From Candidatus Sulfopaludibacter sp. SbA3 (lineage in GTDB: Bacteria > Acidobacteriota > Vicinamibacteria > Vicinamibacterales > UBA2999): a stretch of 44,502 bases of DNA. Positions within the stretch are counted from its first letter, which is position 1. Each line of letters opens with the position of its first letter. The notes under the pieces are model-generated. The model was not told the DNA's origin. It ran no database searches and saw nothing but the letters and a program-made list of their open reading frames with translations. Of this stretch, positions 14,001 through 22,186 are shown piece after piece. The position numbers and the translations under genes are program-made. The stretch is from NCBI GenBank assembly GCA_945876205.1, contig CAMCNL010000004.1, positions 1 through 44,502 on the forward strand. The letters run 5' to 3'.

Positions 14001-15599
14001 GTGATTTCTGTCAGCGGTGTGTCCATGCGTTACGGCTCGAAGAACCTCTTCGAGGACGTGTCGACGACCTTTCAAGCCGGCCGGCGCTATGGCCTGACGG
14101 GGCCAAATGGCTCCGGCAAATCGACGTTCATGAAGCTGCTGACGGGCGAGATCGACGCCCAGCGCGGCACGGTCACCCGACCCTCGAAGCTCGGCGTCCT
14201 GCGCCAGGATCATTTCGAGTTCGACAGCTTCCGCGTCATCGACACCGTCATCATGGGCAACCAGCGGCTCTGGAAGGCGCTGGCCGAGCGGGACGCGCTC
14301 TACGCCAAGGCCGACATGTCCAACGAAGACGGCATGCGCCTCGGCGAGCTCGAGGGGATCGTCGGTGAAGAGGACGGCTACTCGGCCGAAAGCGACGCGG
14401 CCGTGCTGCTTCAGGGCCTCGACATCCCTGACGCGCTGCACGAGCGGATGATGTCTGAGCTGCAGGGCGGACAGAAAGTGCGCGTGCTGCTCGCACAGGC
14501 GCTCTACGGCCAGCCCCAGGCACTGCTCCTCGACGAGCCGACCAACCACCTGGACCTCGACTCGATCCACTGGCTCCAGCAGTTTCTCAGCCGCTACGAA
14601 GGCACGCTGATCGTCATCTCGCACGATCGCCACTTTCTCAACGGCATCTGCACGCACATCGCCGACATCGACTACGAGACGATCATCACCTACACCGGCG
14701 GCTACGACGACATGGTGATGGCGAAGACGCAGATCCGCTCGACCATCGAATCCGGCAACGTGCAGCGCGAGAAGAAGATCGCGCAGCTCAACGACTTTAT
14801 CGCGCGCTTCGGCGCCGGCACGCGCGCCAGCCAGGTCACCTCTCGCCGCAAGGAAGTCGAGCGGCTGCAGACGACGGAGCTGGCGCGATCGAATATTCAG
14901 CGGCCGTTCATCAAGTTCCAGATGAAGCGGCCGTCGGGCAAAGTCGTGCTCGAGGCCGAGGGGCTCGCCAAGGCGTTCGGCGACACGAAGGTGATCTCGG
15001 GCTTCGGCGCGATCGTCAACCGCGGCGACAGGGTCGTGCTGGTCGGACGAAACGGCGCCGGCAAGACGACGCTGCTCAAGGCGCTGATGGCCGACGCGCC
15101 CGACATGCCCGCCTCACCGGAGGATCTCGACGCCGGCAAGATGCGCTGGGGCCACGAAGTCTCGATCGGCTACTTCCCGCAGGACCAGACCGGAGAGATC
15201 AAGAAGGGAATGACCGTCGTCGACTGGCTGCACCAGTTCGATCCCGACGCCGCGCGCCAGGAGATCCACGGGCTGCTCGGTCAGATGCTGTTCAGCGGGG
15301 AAGAAGGCTACAAGCCAACCGACGCGCTCTCAGGCGGCGAGACGGCGCGGCTGCTCTTCTGCCGGATCATGTTGCAGAAGCCCAACGTCCTCGTGTTCGA
15401 CGAGCCGACCAACCACCTCGACCTCGAATCGATCAACGCGCTGAACGTGGCGCTGCAGAAGTACGAGGGCACCGTCTTCCTCGTGACCCACGATCAGGAT
15501 CTGCTCGAGGAAGTCGGTACCCGCGTGTGGCAGTTCGATCACGGACGCATCACCGACTTCCGCGGCACCTACGAGGAGCTTGCGGGAACGGTGGCGTAG
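14001..15599 (+). CDS. ybiT: ABC-F family ATPase, YbiT-like
   Basis: A 532-residue soluble protein with two ABC domains. Domain 1: Walker A GPNGSGKST, signature SELQGGQKVR, Walker B LLLDEPTNHLD. The linker contains EKKIAQLNDFIARFGAG and the SRRKEVERL helix. Domain 2: GRNGAGKTT, LSGGETAR, LVFDEPTNHLD. The N-terminus lines up with E. coli YbiT, which supports the GTG start at 14001. ABC-F proteins bind the ribosomal E site and help stalled or starting ribosomes; YbiT is one of the four E. coli types. The signature of domain 1 (LQGGQ rather than LSGGQ) is slightly changed. The Uup-like gene at 5864 is a second, distinct ABC-F member. Confidence 0.9.
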   Translation: MISVSGVSMRYGSKNLFEDVSTTFQAGRRYGLTGPNGSGKSTFMKLLTGEIDAQRGTVTRPSKLGVLRQDHFEFDSFRVIDTVIMGNQRLWKALAERDALYAKADMSNEDGMRLGELEGIVGEEDGYSAESDAAVLLQGLDIPDALHERMMSELQGGQKVRVLLAQALYGQPQALLLDEPTNHLDLDSIHWLQQFLSRYEGTLIVISHDRHFLNGICTHIADIDYETIITYTGGYDDMVMAKTQIRSTIESGNVQREKKIAQLNDFIARFGAGTRASQVTSRRKEVERLQTTELARSNIQRPFIKFQMKRPSGKVVLEAEGLAKAFGDTKVISGFGAIVNRGDRVVLVGRNGAGKTTLLKALMADAPDMPASPEDLDAGKMRWGHEVSIGYFPQDQTGEIKKGMTVVDWLHQFDPDAARQEIHGLLGQMLFSGEEGYKPTDALSGGETARLLFCRIMLQKPNVLVFDEPTNHLDLESINALNVALQKYEGTVFLVTHDQDLLEEVGTRVWQFDHGRITDFRGTYEELAGTVA

Positions 15600-15618
15600 C
15601 GGAACCCGGAACCCTCTT

Positions 15619-16248
15619 TTACTGCCTCTGCACTTCGAACGCGTCGACGTGCACGTCGAGCACGTGGTTGACGCGCACACCCGCGAACCCGTCGGTCCCG
15701 GCGGTGAGCCCACTCTTCGGCGTCGTGTGCACGACGGTGCCGTTCACGACATATTGAATGTTGGCGCCGACGCGCACCTCGAGGTTGTTGGTCGACTTGC
15801 CGTCAGCGCCCGGCTTGCGGATGGCGGCGTGCGGCGTATCCCCCTGAATGTCCTCCACCTTCTCCCCGTTGCGCAGCTTGATCAGGTAGGTGCCGTCCTG
15901 CGCGACGAGGAAGTAGATGTACTTCTGCGCCGCCCCCTCGAGCGCCTGTCCACCCACGATCAGCCCGTAGTAGTTCGTGTGGCCGCTGGGCTTCATCAGG
16001 TTGAAGGTCGCCTTGACCGTGTAGTTGCCGGAGGCGCGGTTGGCCGGGTTCCAGAACACGCCCGCCGGGCCGCCCGTGACGTGGAAGCCCTTGCCCATCG
16101 TCATGACCTTGAGGTCCGGGACGTTGTCTGGGTCTGACGCGTTCTGACTGCGATCGACGCGGACCTGCCAGCCGGCAGGGGCCTGGGCCGCGACGTGAGC
16201 GACCAATGACATCAATACGAAGAACGAGATGAGTAAGGATCGAAGCAT
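15619..16248 (-). CDS. Secreted lectin-like beta-sandwich protein
   Basis: A 209-residue exported protein with signal peptide 1-21 (ends HVAA-Q). The rest is beta-rich with NYTVKATFNLMKPSG, YYGLIVGG, YIYFLVAQDG, NNLEVRVG and FAGVRVNHVLDVHVDAFEV. This order (strand, aromatic strand, and a GFAGVRV strand followed by FDxFEV-like) is that of concanavalin-like domains found in DUF1080 (3-keto-disaccharide hydrolase-like) proteins. I see no clear catalytic residues, so binding is as likely as hydrolysis. It is divergent from the DUF6152 gene at 16314, sharing a 65-base spacer. Its 3' end faces the YbiT-like gene, 19 bases away. Confidence 0.7.
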   Translation of the reverse strand: MLRSLLISFFVLMSLVAHVAAQAPAGWQVRVDRSQNASDPDNVPDLKVMTMGKGFHVTGGPAGVFWNPANRASGNYTVKATFNLMKPSGHTNYYGLIVGGQALEGAAQKYIYFLVAQDGTYLIKLRNGEKVEDIQGDTPHAAIRKPGADGKSTNNLEVRVGANIQYVVNGTVVHTTPKSGLTAGTDGFAGVRVNHVLDVHVDAFEVQRQ

Positions 16249-16313
16249 CGTTATTAGTCTCCTGCTGTGAGAATATATCAGGCCGTCGGCAGAACGCAGC
16301 CAGGAGGCAGCCC

Positions 16314-16685
16314 ATGCGGGAAGCAGCAGTGGCCGCGTTGATCGCGGCGGGATTGGCGTTGGGGAGTGCCGGGCCGGCAGCGGCGCATCACTCGCACGCC
16401 ATGTTCGACATGACGAAGGAAGTGACGATTACGGGGACGGTCACGAACTACTCGTACCGAAACCCGCACGTCTTCCTGCATCTGGACGTCAAGGACCAGA
16501 AGGGCGAGGTCACCTCCTGGGCCGTCGAGATGTCGAACATCTCGAACATGCAGAGTCGCGGGATCTACCTGTCGACCTTCAAGCCCGGTGACGTCATCAC
16601 CGTGAAGATCAATCCGCTCAGAGACGGCCGGCTTGGCGGCAACTACACGTCGGTCACCGCGGCTGATGGAAAGCTCTACCAGTGA
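16314..16685 (+). CDS. Exported DUF6152 protein
   Basis: A 123-residue protein. Signal peptide 1-24 ends GPAAA, directly followed by His-His (HHSHAMFD). The domain shows the family landmarks: VTITGTVTNY, RNPHVFLHLDV, W-x-V-E-M, KPGDVITV and a final DG-x-L strand. The domain is beta-rich and periplasmic or surface-exposed; its function is unknown. It has an extra His at mature position 4. A ribosome-binding site AGGAGG precedes the ATG at 16314. The stop overlaps the start of the partner gene (GTGA), so both are made together. Confidence 0.82.
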   Translation: MREAAVAALIAAGLALGSAGPAAAHHSHAMFDMTKEVTITGTVTNYSYRNPHVFLHLDVKDQKGEVTSWAVEMSNISNMQSRGIYLSTFKPGDVITVKINPLRDGRLGGNYTSVTAADGKLYQ

Positions 16686-17722
16686 GGGCCGCCACCTGCG
16701 CGCTCGCCCTCAGCCTGGCCGTCGCGGCGCCGGCCGTCGCGCAAACCACGCTCTTCACGACCGACGACTACCGCAAGGACCAGGCGCGCTGGACCGATCC
16801 GGCGTATTTCGTCTTCAACACCGCGCGGCAGCTCACCGACATGCAGGTCGAGAACCGCTTCGGGCAGAAGGGAACCGGCGCCGACAAGTTCGCCCTCAAG
16901 AGTCCCTATCCCTTCAAGACGTCCGACGAGCACTACCAGGCGTGGCTGAAGAAGGCGAACGGCGGCACGACGCACACCCTCGCCACGCTGCCGAACTGGG
17001 ACGGCGTCTGGTCGGTGCGCTCGGGATGGCTCGACAGCAACGACATCCAGGCGAGCACGATGGCCGCGGCGCTGACGCCCACCTACCGCGAGTACTACGT
17101 GCAGCAGGCCAAGGCCGAGGCGGAAGGCCGCCACTGGTGGGCGGCGTCATTCTGCCTGCCCGACGGCTTCATTCGCGGCGTCTCGCGGAGCCCGCAGCAG
17201 TTCGTGATCCGCCCGAATCAGATCGTGATGCTGACCGACACCCTCGTCTCGACGCAGGTGCGCTGGGTGCACATGGACAAGGGCCATCAGACCCCCGAGC
17301 GGCAGTTCCCGCAGTGGCTCGGCGAGTCGATCGGCTTCTGGGACGGCAACGCCCTCGTCATCCACACCAACCAGATCAGGCAGTGGAATGCCAGCCACTC
17401 GCTCTTCGAGTGGAGCGACCAGCTGACGTCGGTGGAGCGCTACGAGCGCGTCGGGAATGAGATCGTCGCGGAAATCACCCTCTACGACCCGGTGGCGTTT
17501 CTCTATCCGCTGCACGCGGCGCTGCGGTTCACGCCGAACGCCAACGACCGCATGGTCTACAGCACGTGCACCGACACCAACGGTCCCTCGAGCAATATCC
17601 ACGTCAGGGCCGACGGCGTCACCGACGAGCGGGTGCCCGGAGATCCCGGTTATTGGGACCCGAACGACCCCCGTCCGTGGGCTGCGCACTATGCGATTGG
17701 CGAGCGCCGAACCGCGAAGTAA
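16682..17722 (+). CDS. Exported DUF6152-partner protein, long form
   Basis: A 346-residue protein beginning at GTG 16682, overlapping the previous stop by four bases. Signal peptide 1-20 (ends AVAQ). The core shows the partner pattern: LPNWDGVWSV, an exposed Cys in FCLPDG, then LGESIGFWDGNALVIHTN, LTSVERYERVG and EITLYDPVAF. Compared with the short partners it has an N-terminal extension of about 80 residues. No enzyme motif is visible. The gene pair (DUF6152 then partner) is the same arrangement seen at 30476/30087, 40927/40545 and 42310/42726 and as a fusion at 7715-8869. The function is unknown; it probably acts in the periplasm. Confidence 0.75.
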   Translation: MRAATCALALSLAVAAPAVAQTTLFTTDDYRKDQARWTDPAYFVFNTARQLTDMQVENRFGQKGTGADKFALKSPYPFKTSDEHYQAWLKKANGGTTHTLATLPNWDGVWSVRSGWLDSNDIQASTMAAALTPTYREYYVQQAKAEAEGRHWWAASFCLPDGFIRGVSRSPQQFVIRPNQIVMLTDTLVSTQVRWVHMDKGHQTPERQFPQWLGESIGFWDGNALVIHTNQIRQWNASHSLFEWSDQLTSVERYERVGNEIVAEITLYDPVAFLYPLHAALRFTPNANDRMVYSTCTDTNGPSSNIHVRADGVTDERVPGDPGYWDPNDPRPWAAHYAIGERRTAK

Positions 17723-17728
17723 ACCCCA

Positions 17729-17734
17729 TATAAT
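17729..17734 (+). promoter_or_regulatory. -10 element before the second partner gene
   Basis: TATAAT lies 28 bases before the ATG at 17763, with AAGGAGG (17746-17752) in between. This would allow the third gene of the run to be transcribed separately from the first two. Confidence 0.45.
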
Positions 17735-17762
17735 GCGCCTTGCCCAAGGAGGCGAGAGACAT

Positions 17763-18455
17763 ATGAGAGTCGCACTTACGACCGTGCTGCTGCTGACGAT
17801 CGCATATTCGCCGAACACGATTGAGGCGCAGTCGGCCGCGGCGCCGAAGTTGAACGGCATCTGGAACCGCGTGCGCGGCACCAACACCGAGCTGGCGCTG
17901 AACAAGCGCGCCATCGGGCTCCGTGACGCGATCGACGAGCCGCTGGCCGGCATGTATGACTGCCTTCCGGCCACCGTCCCGCACATCCTCGGCGACCCCT
18001 ACAACTTTCAGTTCGAGCAGAAGGCCGATCGCGTGATCCAGACCTTCGAGAAGGACGCCGTGGTCCGGACCATCTGGCTCGAGGGGCACGGCCACCATGC
18101 CGCCACGCCGAATGATTTCGCGCTGCAGGGATACTCGACCGGCCGCTACGAAAACGGGCAACTGGTGGTGACCACCTCGAAGTTCACCTTTGACGCCGGC
18201 GGCCTCGAAGATAAGCCACCGATGGTGCCGTCATCGACGAGAAAAAAGGTGACCGAGCGGTATTCGATGAAGGGCGATCACCTGATGGTCGAGGCGACCA
18301 TCGAGGATCCGATGTTCCTCCTGGAGCCGGCGAAATTCACGTTCGAGTTTCAGCCGACCAAGGACGCGCTGGTCGAGTGGCCGGAGTGCGATTCCGAACA
18401 GGCCAGCGAAGTCCTCAATTACATTCCTGACGATCAAAAGAAGTACGGCCGTTAG
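17763..18455 (+). CDS. Exported DUF6152-partner protein, divergent form
   Basis: A 230-residue protein; the ATG at 17763 follows AAGGAGG. Signal peptide about 1-22 (ends IEAQ). After LNGIWN come YDCLPATVP, PYNFQFEQ, VVRTIWLEG, GYSTGRYENGQLVVTTSKF, KKVTERYSMKGD and VEATIEDPMFL, which follow the same order of landmarks as the other partner proteins though with low identity. It ends DDQKKYGR. The next gene, 23 bases on, is a DUF6152 protein, so the pair order is reversed here. No catalytic motif is seen; the function is unknown. Confidence 0.72.
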   Translation: MRVALTTVLLLTIAYSPNTIEAQSAAAPKLNGIWNRVRGTNTELALNKRAIGLRDAIDEPLAGMYDCLPATVPHILGDPYNFQFEQKADRVIQTFEKDAVVRTIWLEGHGHHAATPNDFALQGYSTGRYENGQLVVTTSKFTFDAGGLEDKPPMVPSSTRKKVTERYSMKGDHLMVEATIEDPMFLLEPAKFTFEFQPTKDALVEWPECDSEQASEVLNYIPDDQKKYGR

Positions 18456-18478
18456 AGCCGACGCGAGGAGCCATTCTT

Positions 18479-18910
18479 ATGAAACGCAATCTCTCCGTGC
18501 TCGTCACGGCCATCGCGATCGCGGCCGGCATCCAGTGGTTCATCATTCCGGCCGACGCGCATCACGCCGAGGCGCCCTTCTATGACATGGAGCGGACCGT
18601 CGAGATCCGCGGCGTGGTCACCAAGTGGGCGTTCAAGAACCCGCATCCGTTCCTCTATGTCGACGTCACCGACGACAAGGGCGCGAAGACCGAGTGGACC
18701 ATCGAGTTCGTCGGTGCGGTGCGCCTGGCGAAGATTGGCTGGTCGCCGAAGACGTTCACGCCGGGAGAAATCGTGACGGTCAATGGCCATCCGTCACGGG
18801 CGGCCGACACGCACGGTATCAGCAGCGGCACCGTCGCGCGGGCCGACGGCAAAGTTATCCCCGGATCGGGGCGAGGCAGCAACACGCCCGAAGCGGTGTC
18901 CGGGCGGTAA
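18479..18910 (+). CDS. Exported DUF6152 protein
   Basis: A 143-residue protein. Signal peptide 1-27 ends PADA, directly followed by His-His (HHAEAPFYD). Family landmarks: VEIRGVVTKW, KNPHPFLYVDV, W-T-I-E-F and TPGEIVTV. It contains the RLAKIGW segment shared with the fusion at 7715-8869 (TRLGW). The C-terminal 25 residues are Gly/Ser-rich and likely disordered. CGAGGAG precedes the ATG. It pairs with the partner gene ending 23 bases upstream. A small hairpin (18915-18933) and a second inverted repeat follow the stop. Confidence 0.8.
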   Translation: MKRNLSVLVTAIAIAAGIQWFIIPADAHHAEAPFYDMERTVEIRGVVTKWAFKNPHPFLYVDVTDDKGAKTEWTIEFVGAVRLAKIGWSPKTFTPGEIVTVNGHPSRAADTHGISSGTVARADGKVIPGSGRGSNTPEAVSGR

Positions 18911-19131
18911 ACCGCTCCACAGTTGAGGTGGAGGGGTAAGCGATCTTTTTCCGCTTATCCCTCGCCACCCACCCAAAAGCTCCCTCCGCCTCTAGACCCT
19001 CCGCGACCGATCTCGGCCGATCTCGCAGATTTGCTCGATATTCCTGCACTTCAGGTGATGGTTCACCTCTTGCCTCCCCGTGAGGTCGTGAAACGTATGA
19101 GCGTGAAGCCTTCAGAACCGCAGGAGTTCCC

Positions 19132-19821
19132 ATGTCGTTGAAGTCGCCCAGATTACTCGCTGCCTTTGGCGTCATCTGCCTGGCCGTATTGATCGTGTCC
19201 TGCGGCCAGCAGGCTAATTCGCCTACCGGTCCCTCGACCCTCGGTTCCTCGGCCATCGGTTCCTCGATCAGCGTCCAGCCCGCGGTGACCGAATACTGGG
19301 TCACCTTGTCGGACGAAGCGCCCGCAGGACCGATGGATGATGCCCCGGGGCCTGTTGTGCCCCCGCCGCCGCCGCCGCCGCCCGGATCCGGCCCGACGCC
19401 GTGGCCCCCGGGCCCGCCACCGCTGGCCGCGCCTCTCGTGCCGGTGCCGACGTCGCCGAACACGCACTTCCGCGTGAGCGTCAGGGTCGACCCCGACCGC
19501 GTGCCGTACAGCGGCGTGCCGGTGCCCCTCTTCAGCTGCAGGGACAACCAGCACACCTGGTACTACGACCAGAAACTCTCGGCCGATACCGGCATCGGCG
19601 TGACGTTGACCGAACGTGAAAACTTCTTTGACGGACGGTTCACCAGCAAGAACGGCACGACCATCCGCATCGAAGGTAACAACGGCGCCATCCTCCACAC
19701 GCGGTGGTGCAGTGCCTACCCGATTCCGCACTACGCGCAGACCCGCTTCAAGGGTAAGGACGATAACGGCGAAGCGATCATCCTCAGCGGACCGTGGGTC
19801 CAGTTGTTGTCGCCGCTCTAA
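19132..19821 (+). CDS. Lipoprotein with poly-proline linker
   Basis: A 229-residue protein with a lipoprotein signal peptide: a hydrophobic stretch ending in LIVSC, so Cys24 would carry the lipid. A Ser/Thr-rich spacer, a run of eight prolines and a further Pro-rich stretch (about 75-105) form a stiff tether. The C-terminal 120 residues are a globular, probably beta-rich domain with two cysteines (FSCRDNQH and RWCSAY) and many aromatics. I do not recognise the domain. The linker should hold it away from the membrane. The ATG at 19132 is preceded by CAGGAG. A strong hairpin lies just after the stop; the upstream 221 bases hold only small hairpins (19053-19068). Confidence 0.75.
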   Translation: MSLKSPRLLAAFGVICLAVLIVSCGQQANSPTGPSTLGSSAIGSSISVQPAVTEYWVTLSDEAPAGPMDDAPGPVVPPPPPPPPGSGPTPWPPGPPPLAAPLVPVPTSPNTHFRVSVRVDPDRVPYSGVPVPLFSCRDNQHTWYYDQKLSADTGIGVTLTERENFFDGRFTSKNGTTIRIEGNNGAILHTRWCSAYPIPHYAQTRFKGKDDNGEAIILSGPWVQLLSPL

Positions 19822-19831
19822 ACACGCTCCG

Positions 19832-19864
19832 GCGAGCGGCGGTGCCACCTGCACCGCCGCTCGC
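19832..19864 (+). terminator. Strong hairpin after the lipoprotein gene
   Basis: A perfect 13-bp stem (GCGAGCGGCGGTG and its complement) with a seven-base loop starts 10 bases after the stop. There is no T-tract, so it may work as an mRNA 3' end or a non-classical terminator. Confidence 0.55.
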
Positions 19865-19972
19865 ATGTACGCAACCGGCGCGTGGCGACAAAGGCCCAGG
19901 TTAATGACATTCCATCTGACGAATACAGCAGAGGCTGCAGAGTTGGATCGCAGGTTGCTCATTCCAGTTCGT

Positions 19973-20836
19973 ATGAGTTTCCGAGCTCTCCCACAGACCC
20001 TTGCGATTGTCGCCTTGACAGTTCTTTTCACCGTTACCGCCGCGCAGGCCGCTATCACCCGCGTCGAGCAGAACGATAAGAACATCGTTTATAGCGGTAA
20101 CTGGTACTCCAATGAGAACGGCGCCAACAGCGGCGGCACCGCACAGCTGACCAACACGCGCGGCGCCCGGGTGTCGATTACCTTTACTGGCACGGGCATA
20201 TCGTGGATTGGGGTCAAGGATGCCTGGGCTGGCCTGGCGACCGTCTACCTCGACGGGACGATGACCGTCGTCAACACCTACGGCAATGGCGGATACCAGC
20301 GCGCGCTCTTCAGCGCGAACAGTCTTTCATCAGGCCCGCACACGCTGTCGATCGAGGTCACGCACGAGCGCGGCCCCGGCACCGACGGGTCGTGGGTGTG
20401 GATCGACGCGTTCGACATCGAGAATGGCGAACCGGTGCCCGGCGGAGTCTCGGCCAGAGCCGGCCGCGTCGAAGAGAACAACCCGTCGCTGGTCTACGTC
20501 GGCCGCTGGTACGCGAACACCAACCCGGCGCACAGCGGCGGCTATGCCACGCTGGCGATGAACGCCGGATCGACGATGACCATCAACTTCAACGGTACCG
20601 GCATCACCTGGCTGGCCTACCGCGACGAGTGGTCGGGCATCGCCAGGGTCTACGTCGACGGGCTGGAGAAGAGCACGATCGATAACTACCTCTCGCCGGC
20701 GGCGCAGCGCGTCGTCTACAGCCTCGGCGGGCTCCCGTCGGGCAGCCATTCGCTGACGATCGAAATCACGGGCACGCACAACCAGAGCTCGAGGGGATCC
20801 TGGGTGTGGCTCGACGCGTTTGATGTCACGCAGTAG
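19973..20836 (+). CDS. Secreted protein with two tandem beta-sandwich domains
   Basis: A 287-residue protein starting at ATG 19973, where a clean signal peptide begins (ends AAQAA). Two repeats of about 115 residues follow. Each starts RVE-N, then a Y-GxWY strand, a SGGxAxL strand, FTGTGI/FNGTGI with SWIG/TWLA, a VYLDG/VYVDG strand, GPHTLSIEVT/GSHSLTIEIT and ends SWVWIDAFDI/SWVWLDAFDV. This is a galactose-binding-like (carbohydrate-binding module) layout, known mostly as an add-on to glycosidases; here no catalytic domain is attached. It may bind polysaccharide outside the cell. An in-frame ATG at 19904 would spoil the signal peptide. Confidence 0.72.
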   Translation: MSFRALPQTLAIVALTVLFTVTAAQAAITRVEQNDKNIVYSGNWYSNENGANSGGTAQLTNTRGARVSITFTGTGISWIGVKDAWAGLATVYLDGTMTVVNTYGNGGYQRALFSANSLSSGPHTLSIEVTHERGPGTDGSWVWIDAFDIENGEPVPGGVSARAGRVEENNPSLVYVGRWYANTNPAHSGGYATLAMNAGSTMTINFNGTGITWLAYRDEWSGIARVYVDGLEKSTIDNYLSPAAQRVVYSLGGLPSGSHSLTIEITGTHNQSSRGSWVWLDAFDVTQ

Positions 20837-20839
20837 ACG

Positions 20840-20857
20840 GTCCGGCTGAAGCCGGAC
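20840..20857. terminator. Shared hairpin between convergent genes, REP-like element 3
   Basis: A 7-bp stem GTCCGGC / GCCGGAC with a TGAA loop fits exactly between the stops of the two convergent genes (20836 and 20859). Read on the minus strand it carries GTAGTG and the CTTCAG tip seen in the two REP-like elements near 13.8 kb. Confidence 0.6.
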
Positions 20858-20858
20858 A

Positions 20859-22088
20859 CTACCTACGAGCGTCAACGAGGCGCTTGGCCTTCAGCTCCCA
20901 CCGCGGAAGGGAGCCTGGAGGCACCGCGCGCGTGGGGATGCGGACGGCCAGCCGTTCGCGCAGCGCCAGCGCCAGACCGGCGGCGATCTCCTCGCCAGCC
21001 TCGACCTCCACCGTCAGCTCCTCCATCGCACCATCCCGCGTCCGCACGATTCGAAACTCTTCGATCTCGAACGTCCGCACGATGGCTTCAATCGCGGACG
21101 GGAACACATTGACGCCTCTCAGGATGACGAGGTCATCGGTGCGCCCGGTGATGCCGCCGGGGAAGGTGAGAAATCTCCGCCCGCAGCGGCACGCACGCGT
21201 GCCGACGGCGACGATGTCTCCCGTGCGGTAGCGGATGACCGGCCAGCCGGCGCGTCCAAGGTTCGTGATCACGAGCTCGCCAGCCGCACCAGCCTCGCAT
21301 GGCCGTCCCGTCACCGGATCGAGCACTTCGCCGATGAACTCCGCCTCGTTGAGGTGAATTCCCTCGCGCGCCTCGCACGAAAACCCGTAGGCGCCCACCT
21401 CGGTGCCTCCCGCATGATCGAAGGCCCGCGCGCCCCATGACTCTTCGATCCGCGCCCGCACCGACGGAATCGAGGCGCCAGGCTCGCCGGCGTGAATACT
21501 GACCCGAATCGAACCGTCACGAATCGGGATGCCCTCCGCGCGTGCCACCTCCGCCAGGTGCAGCGCATAGGTCGGCGTGCACATCAGCACGGTCGCTTCG
21601 CTGTTGTGAATGAGCTGCAGCCGTCCCTTCGAGTCGAGGCCACCGCCAGGAATCGTCAGCGCGCCGAGGCGCCGTGCGGCGGCGTAGGCGCTCCAGAAGC
21701 CGATGAACGGGCCGAATGAGAATGCGAAGAAGATGCGGTCGCGCGCCGTGACGCCGGCGGCGGCGTAGACGTACTGCCAGCACTCGGTCCACCACTTCCA
21801 GCTCTCGTCCGTGTCGAGGACCCCGAGTGGCCGTCCCGTCGTCCCTGACGTCTGGTGATACGTCACGTAGTGCTCGCGCGGATAGGTGGCGAGATTCGCC
21901 ACGTCGGACTTGGCCGTGAAGGGGAGCGCGTGGAATTCATCCCACGAAAGGGGCAGCGTGAGGCCGCCGAACTTGCGGCGGTAGAAAGCGTTTGTCGGGA
22001 GGATGCGCGCAAGCAGGTCGTTGAGCCTTGCGAGCTGGTGGTCGCGAACGACGTCAGGCGCCGCCGCCTCGATGTCGGGACGGTACAT
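20859..22088 (-). CDS. Phenylacetate-CoA ligase family adenylating enzyme
   Basis: A 409-residue AMP-forming acyl-CoA synthetase of the PaaK type. The P-loop is HQTSGTTGRPLG (about 78-89); later motifs are HAGGTEVG, YRTGD and the C-terminal LPRWELKAKRL with the catalytic lysine region. A CRCGRR motif with FPGGITGRTDD corresponds to the PaaK hinge (GRxDD). The enzyme would activate an aromatic or related acid as AMP ester and then CoA thioester; the exact acid cannot be read. The start at 22088 is preceded by octamer repeats rather than a ribosome-binding site. It lies downstream of the HD-domain gene on the same strand. Confidence 0.85.
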   Translation of the reverse strand: MYRPDIEAAAPDVVRDHQLARLNDLLARILPTNAFYRRKFGGLTLPLSWDEFHALPFTAKSDVANLATYPREHYVTYHQTSGTTGRPLGVLDTDESWKWWTECWQYVYAAAGVTARDRIFFAFSFGPFIGFWSAYAAARRLGALTIPGGGLDSKGRLQLIHNSEATVLMCTPTYALHLAEVARAEGIPIRDGSIRVSIHAGEPGASIPSVRARIEESWGARAFDHAGGTEVGAYGFSCEAREGIHLNEAEFIGEVLDPVTGRPCEAGAAGELVITNLGRAGWPVIRYRTGDIVAVGTRACRCGRRFLTFPGGITGRTDDLVILRGVNVFPSAIEAIVRTFEIEEFRIVRTRDGAMEELTVEVEAGEEIAAGLALALRERLAVRIPTRAVPPGSLPRWELKAKRLVDARR

Positions 22089-22092
22089 GGTT

Positions 22093-22186
22093 GGTAGGTG
22101 GCTGGGTGGCTAGGTGGCTCGGTTGCTAGGGTAACTCACCCCAGCCACCGAGCTACCCAGCTACCCAGCTACCGAGCTACCGAGCC
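22093..22186. repeat. Inverted array of 8-bp repeats, locus 1
   Basis: The left arm (22093-22130) is a run of octamers close to CTGGGTGG. The right arm (22143-22186) has five octamers that read CTSGGTRG on the other strand. The two arms can pair into a long imperfect hairpin. The array occupies the 5' leader of the PaaK-like gene and reaches into the end of the HD-domain gene. Confidence 0.85.

Noticed and set aside
14001-15599. The YbiT-like protein as an antibiotic-resistance ABC-F.
   Set aside because: The N-terminus and linker follow YbiT, and no resistance-type long linker or neighbouring leader peptide is visible.
22093-22186. The octamer array as a possible CRISPR array.
   Set aside because: The units are 8 bases, directly adjacent and without unique spacers, and no cas gene is present.
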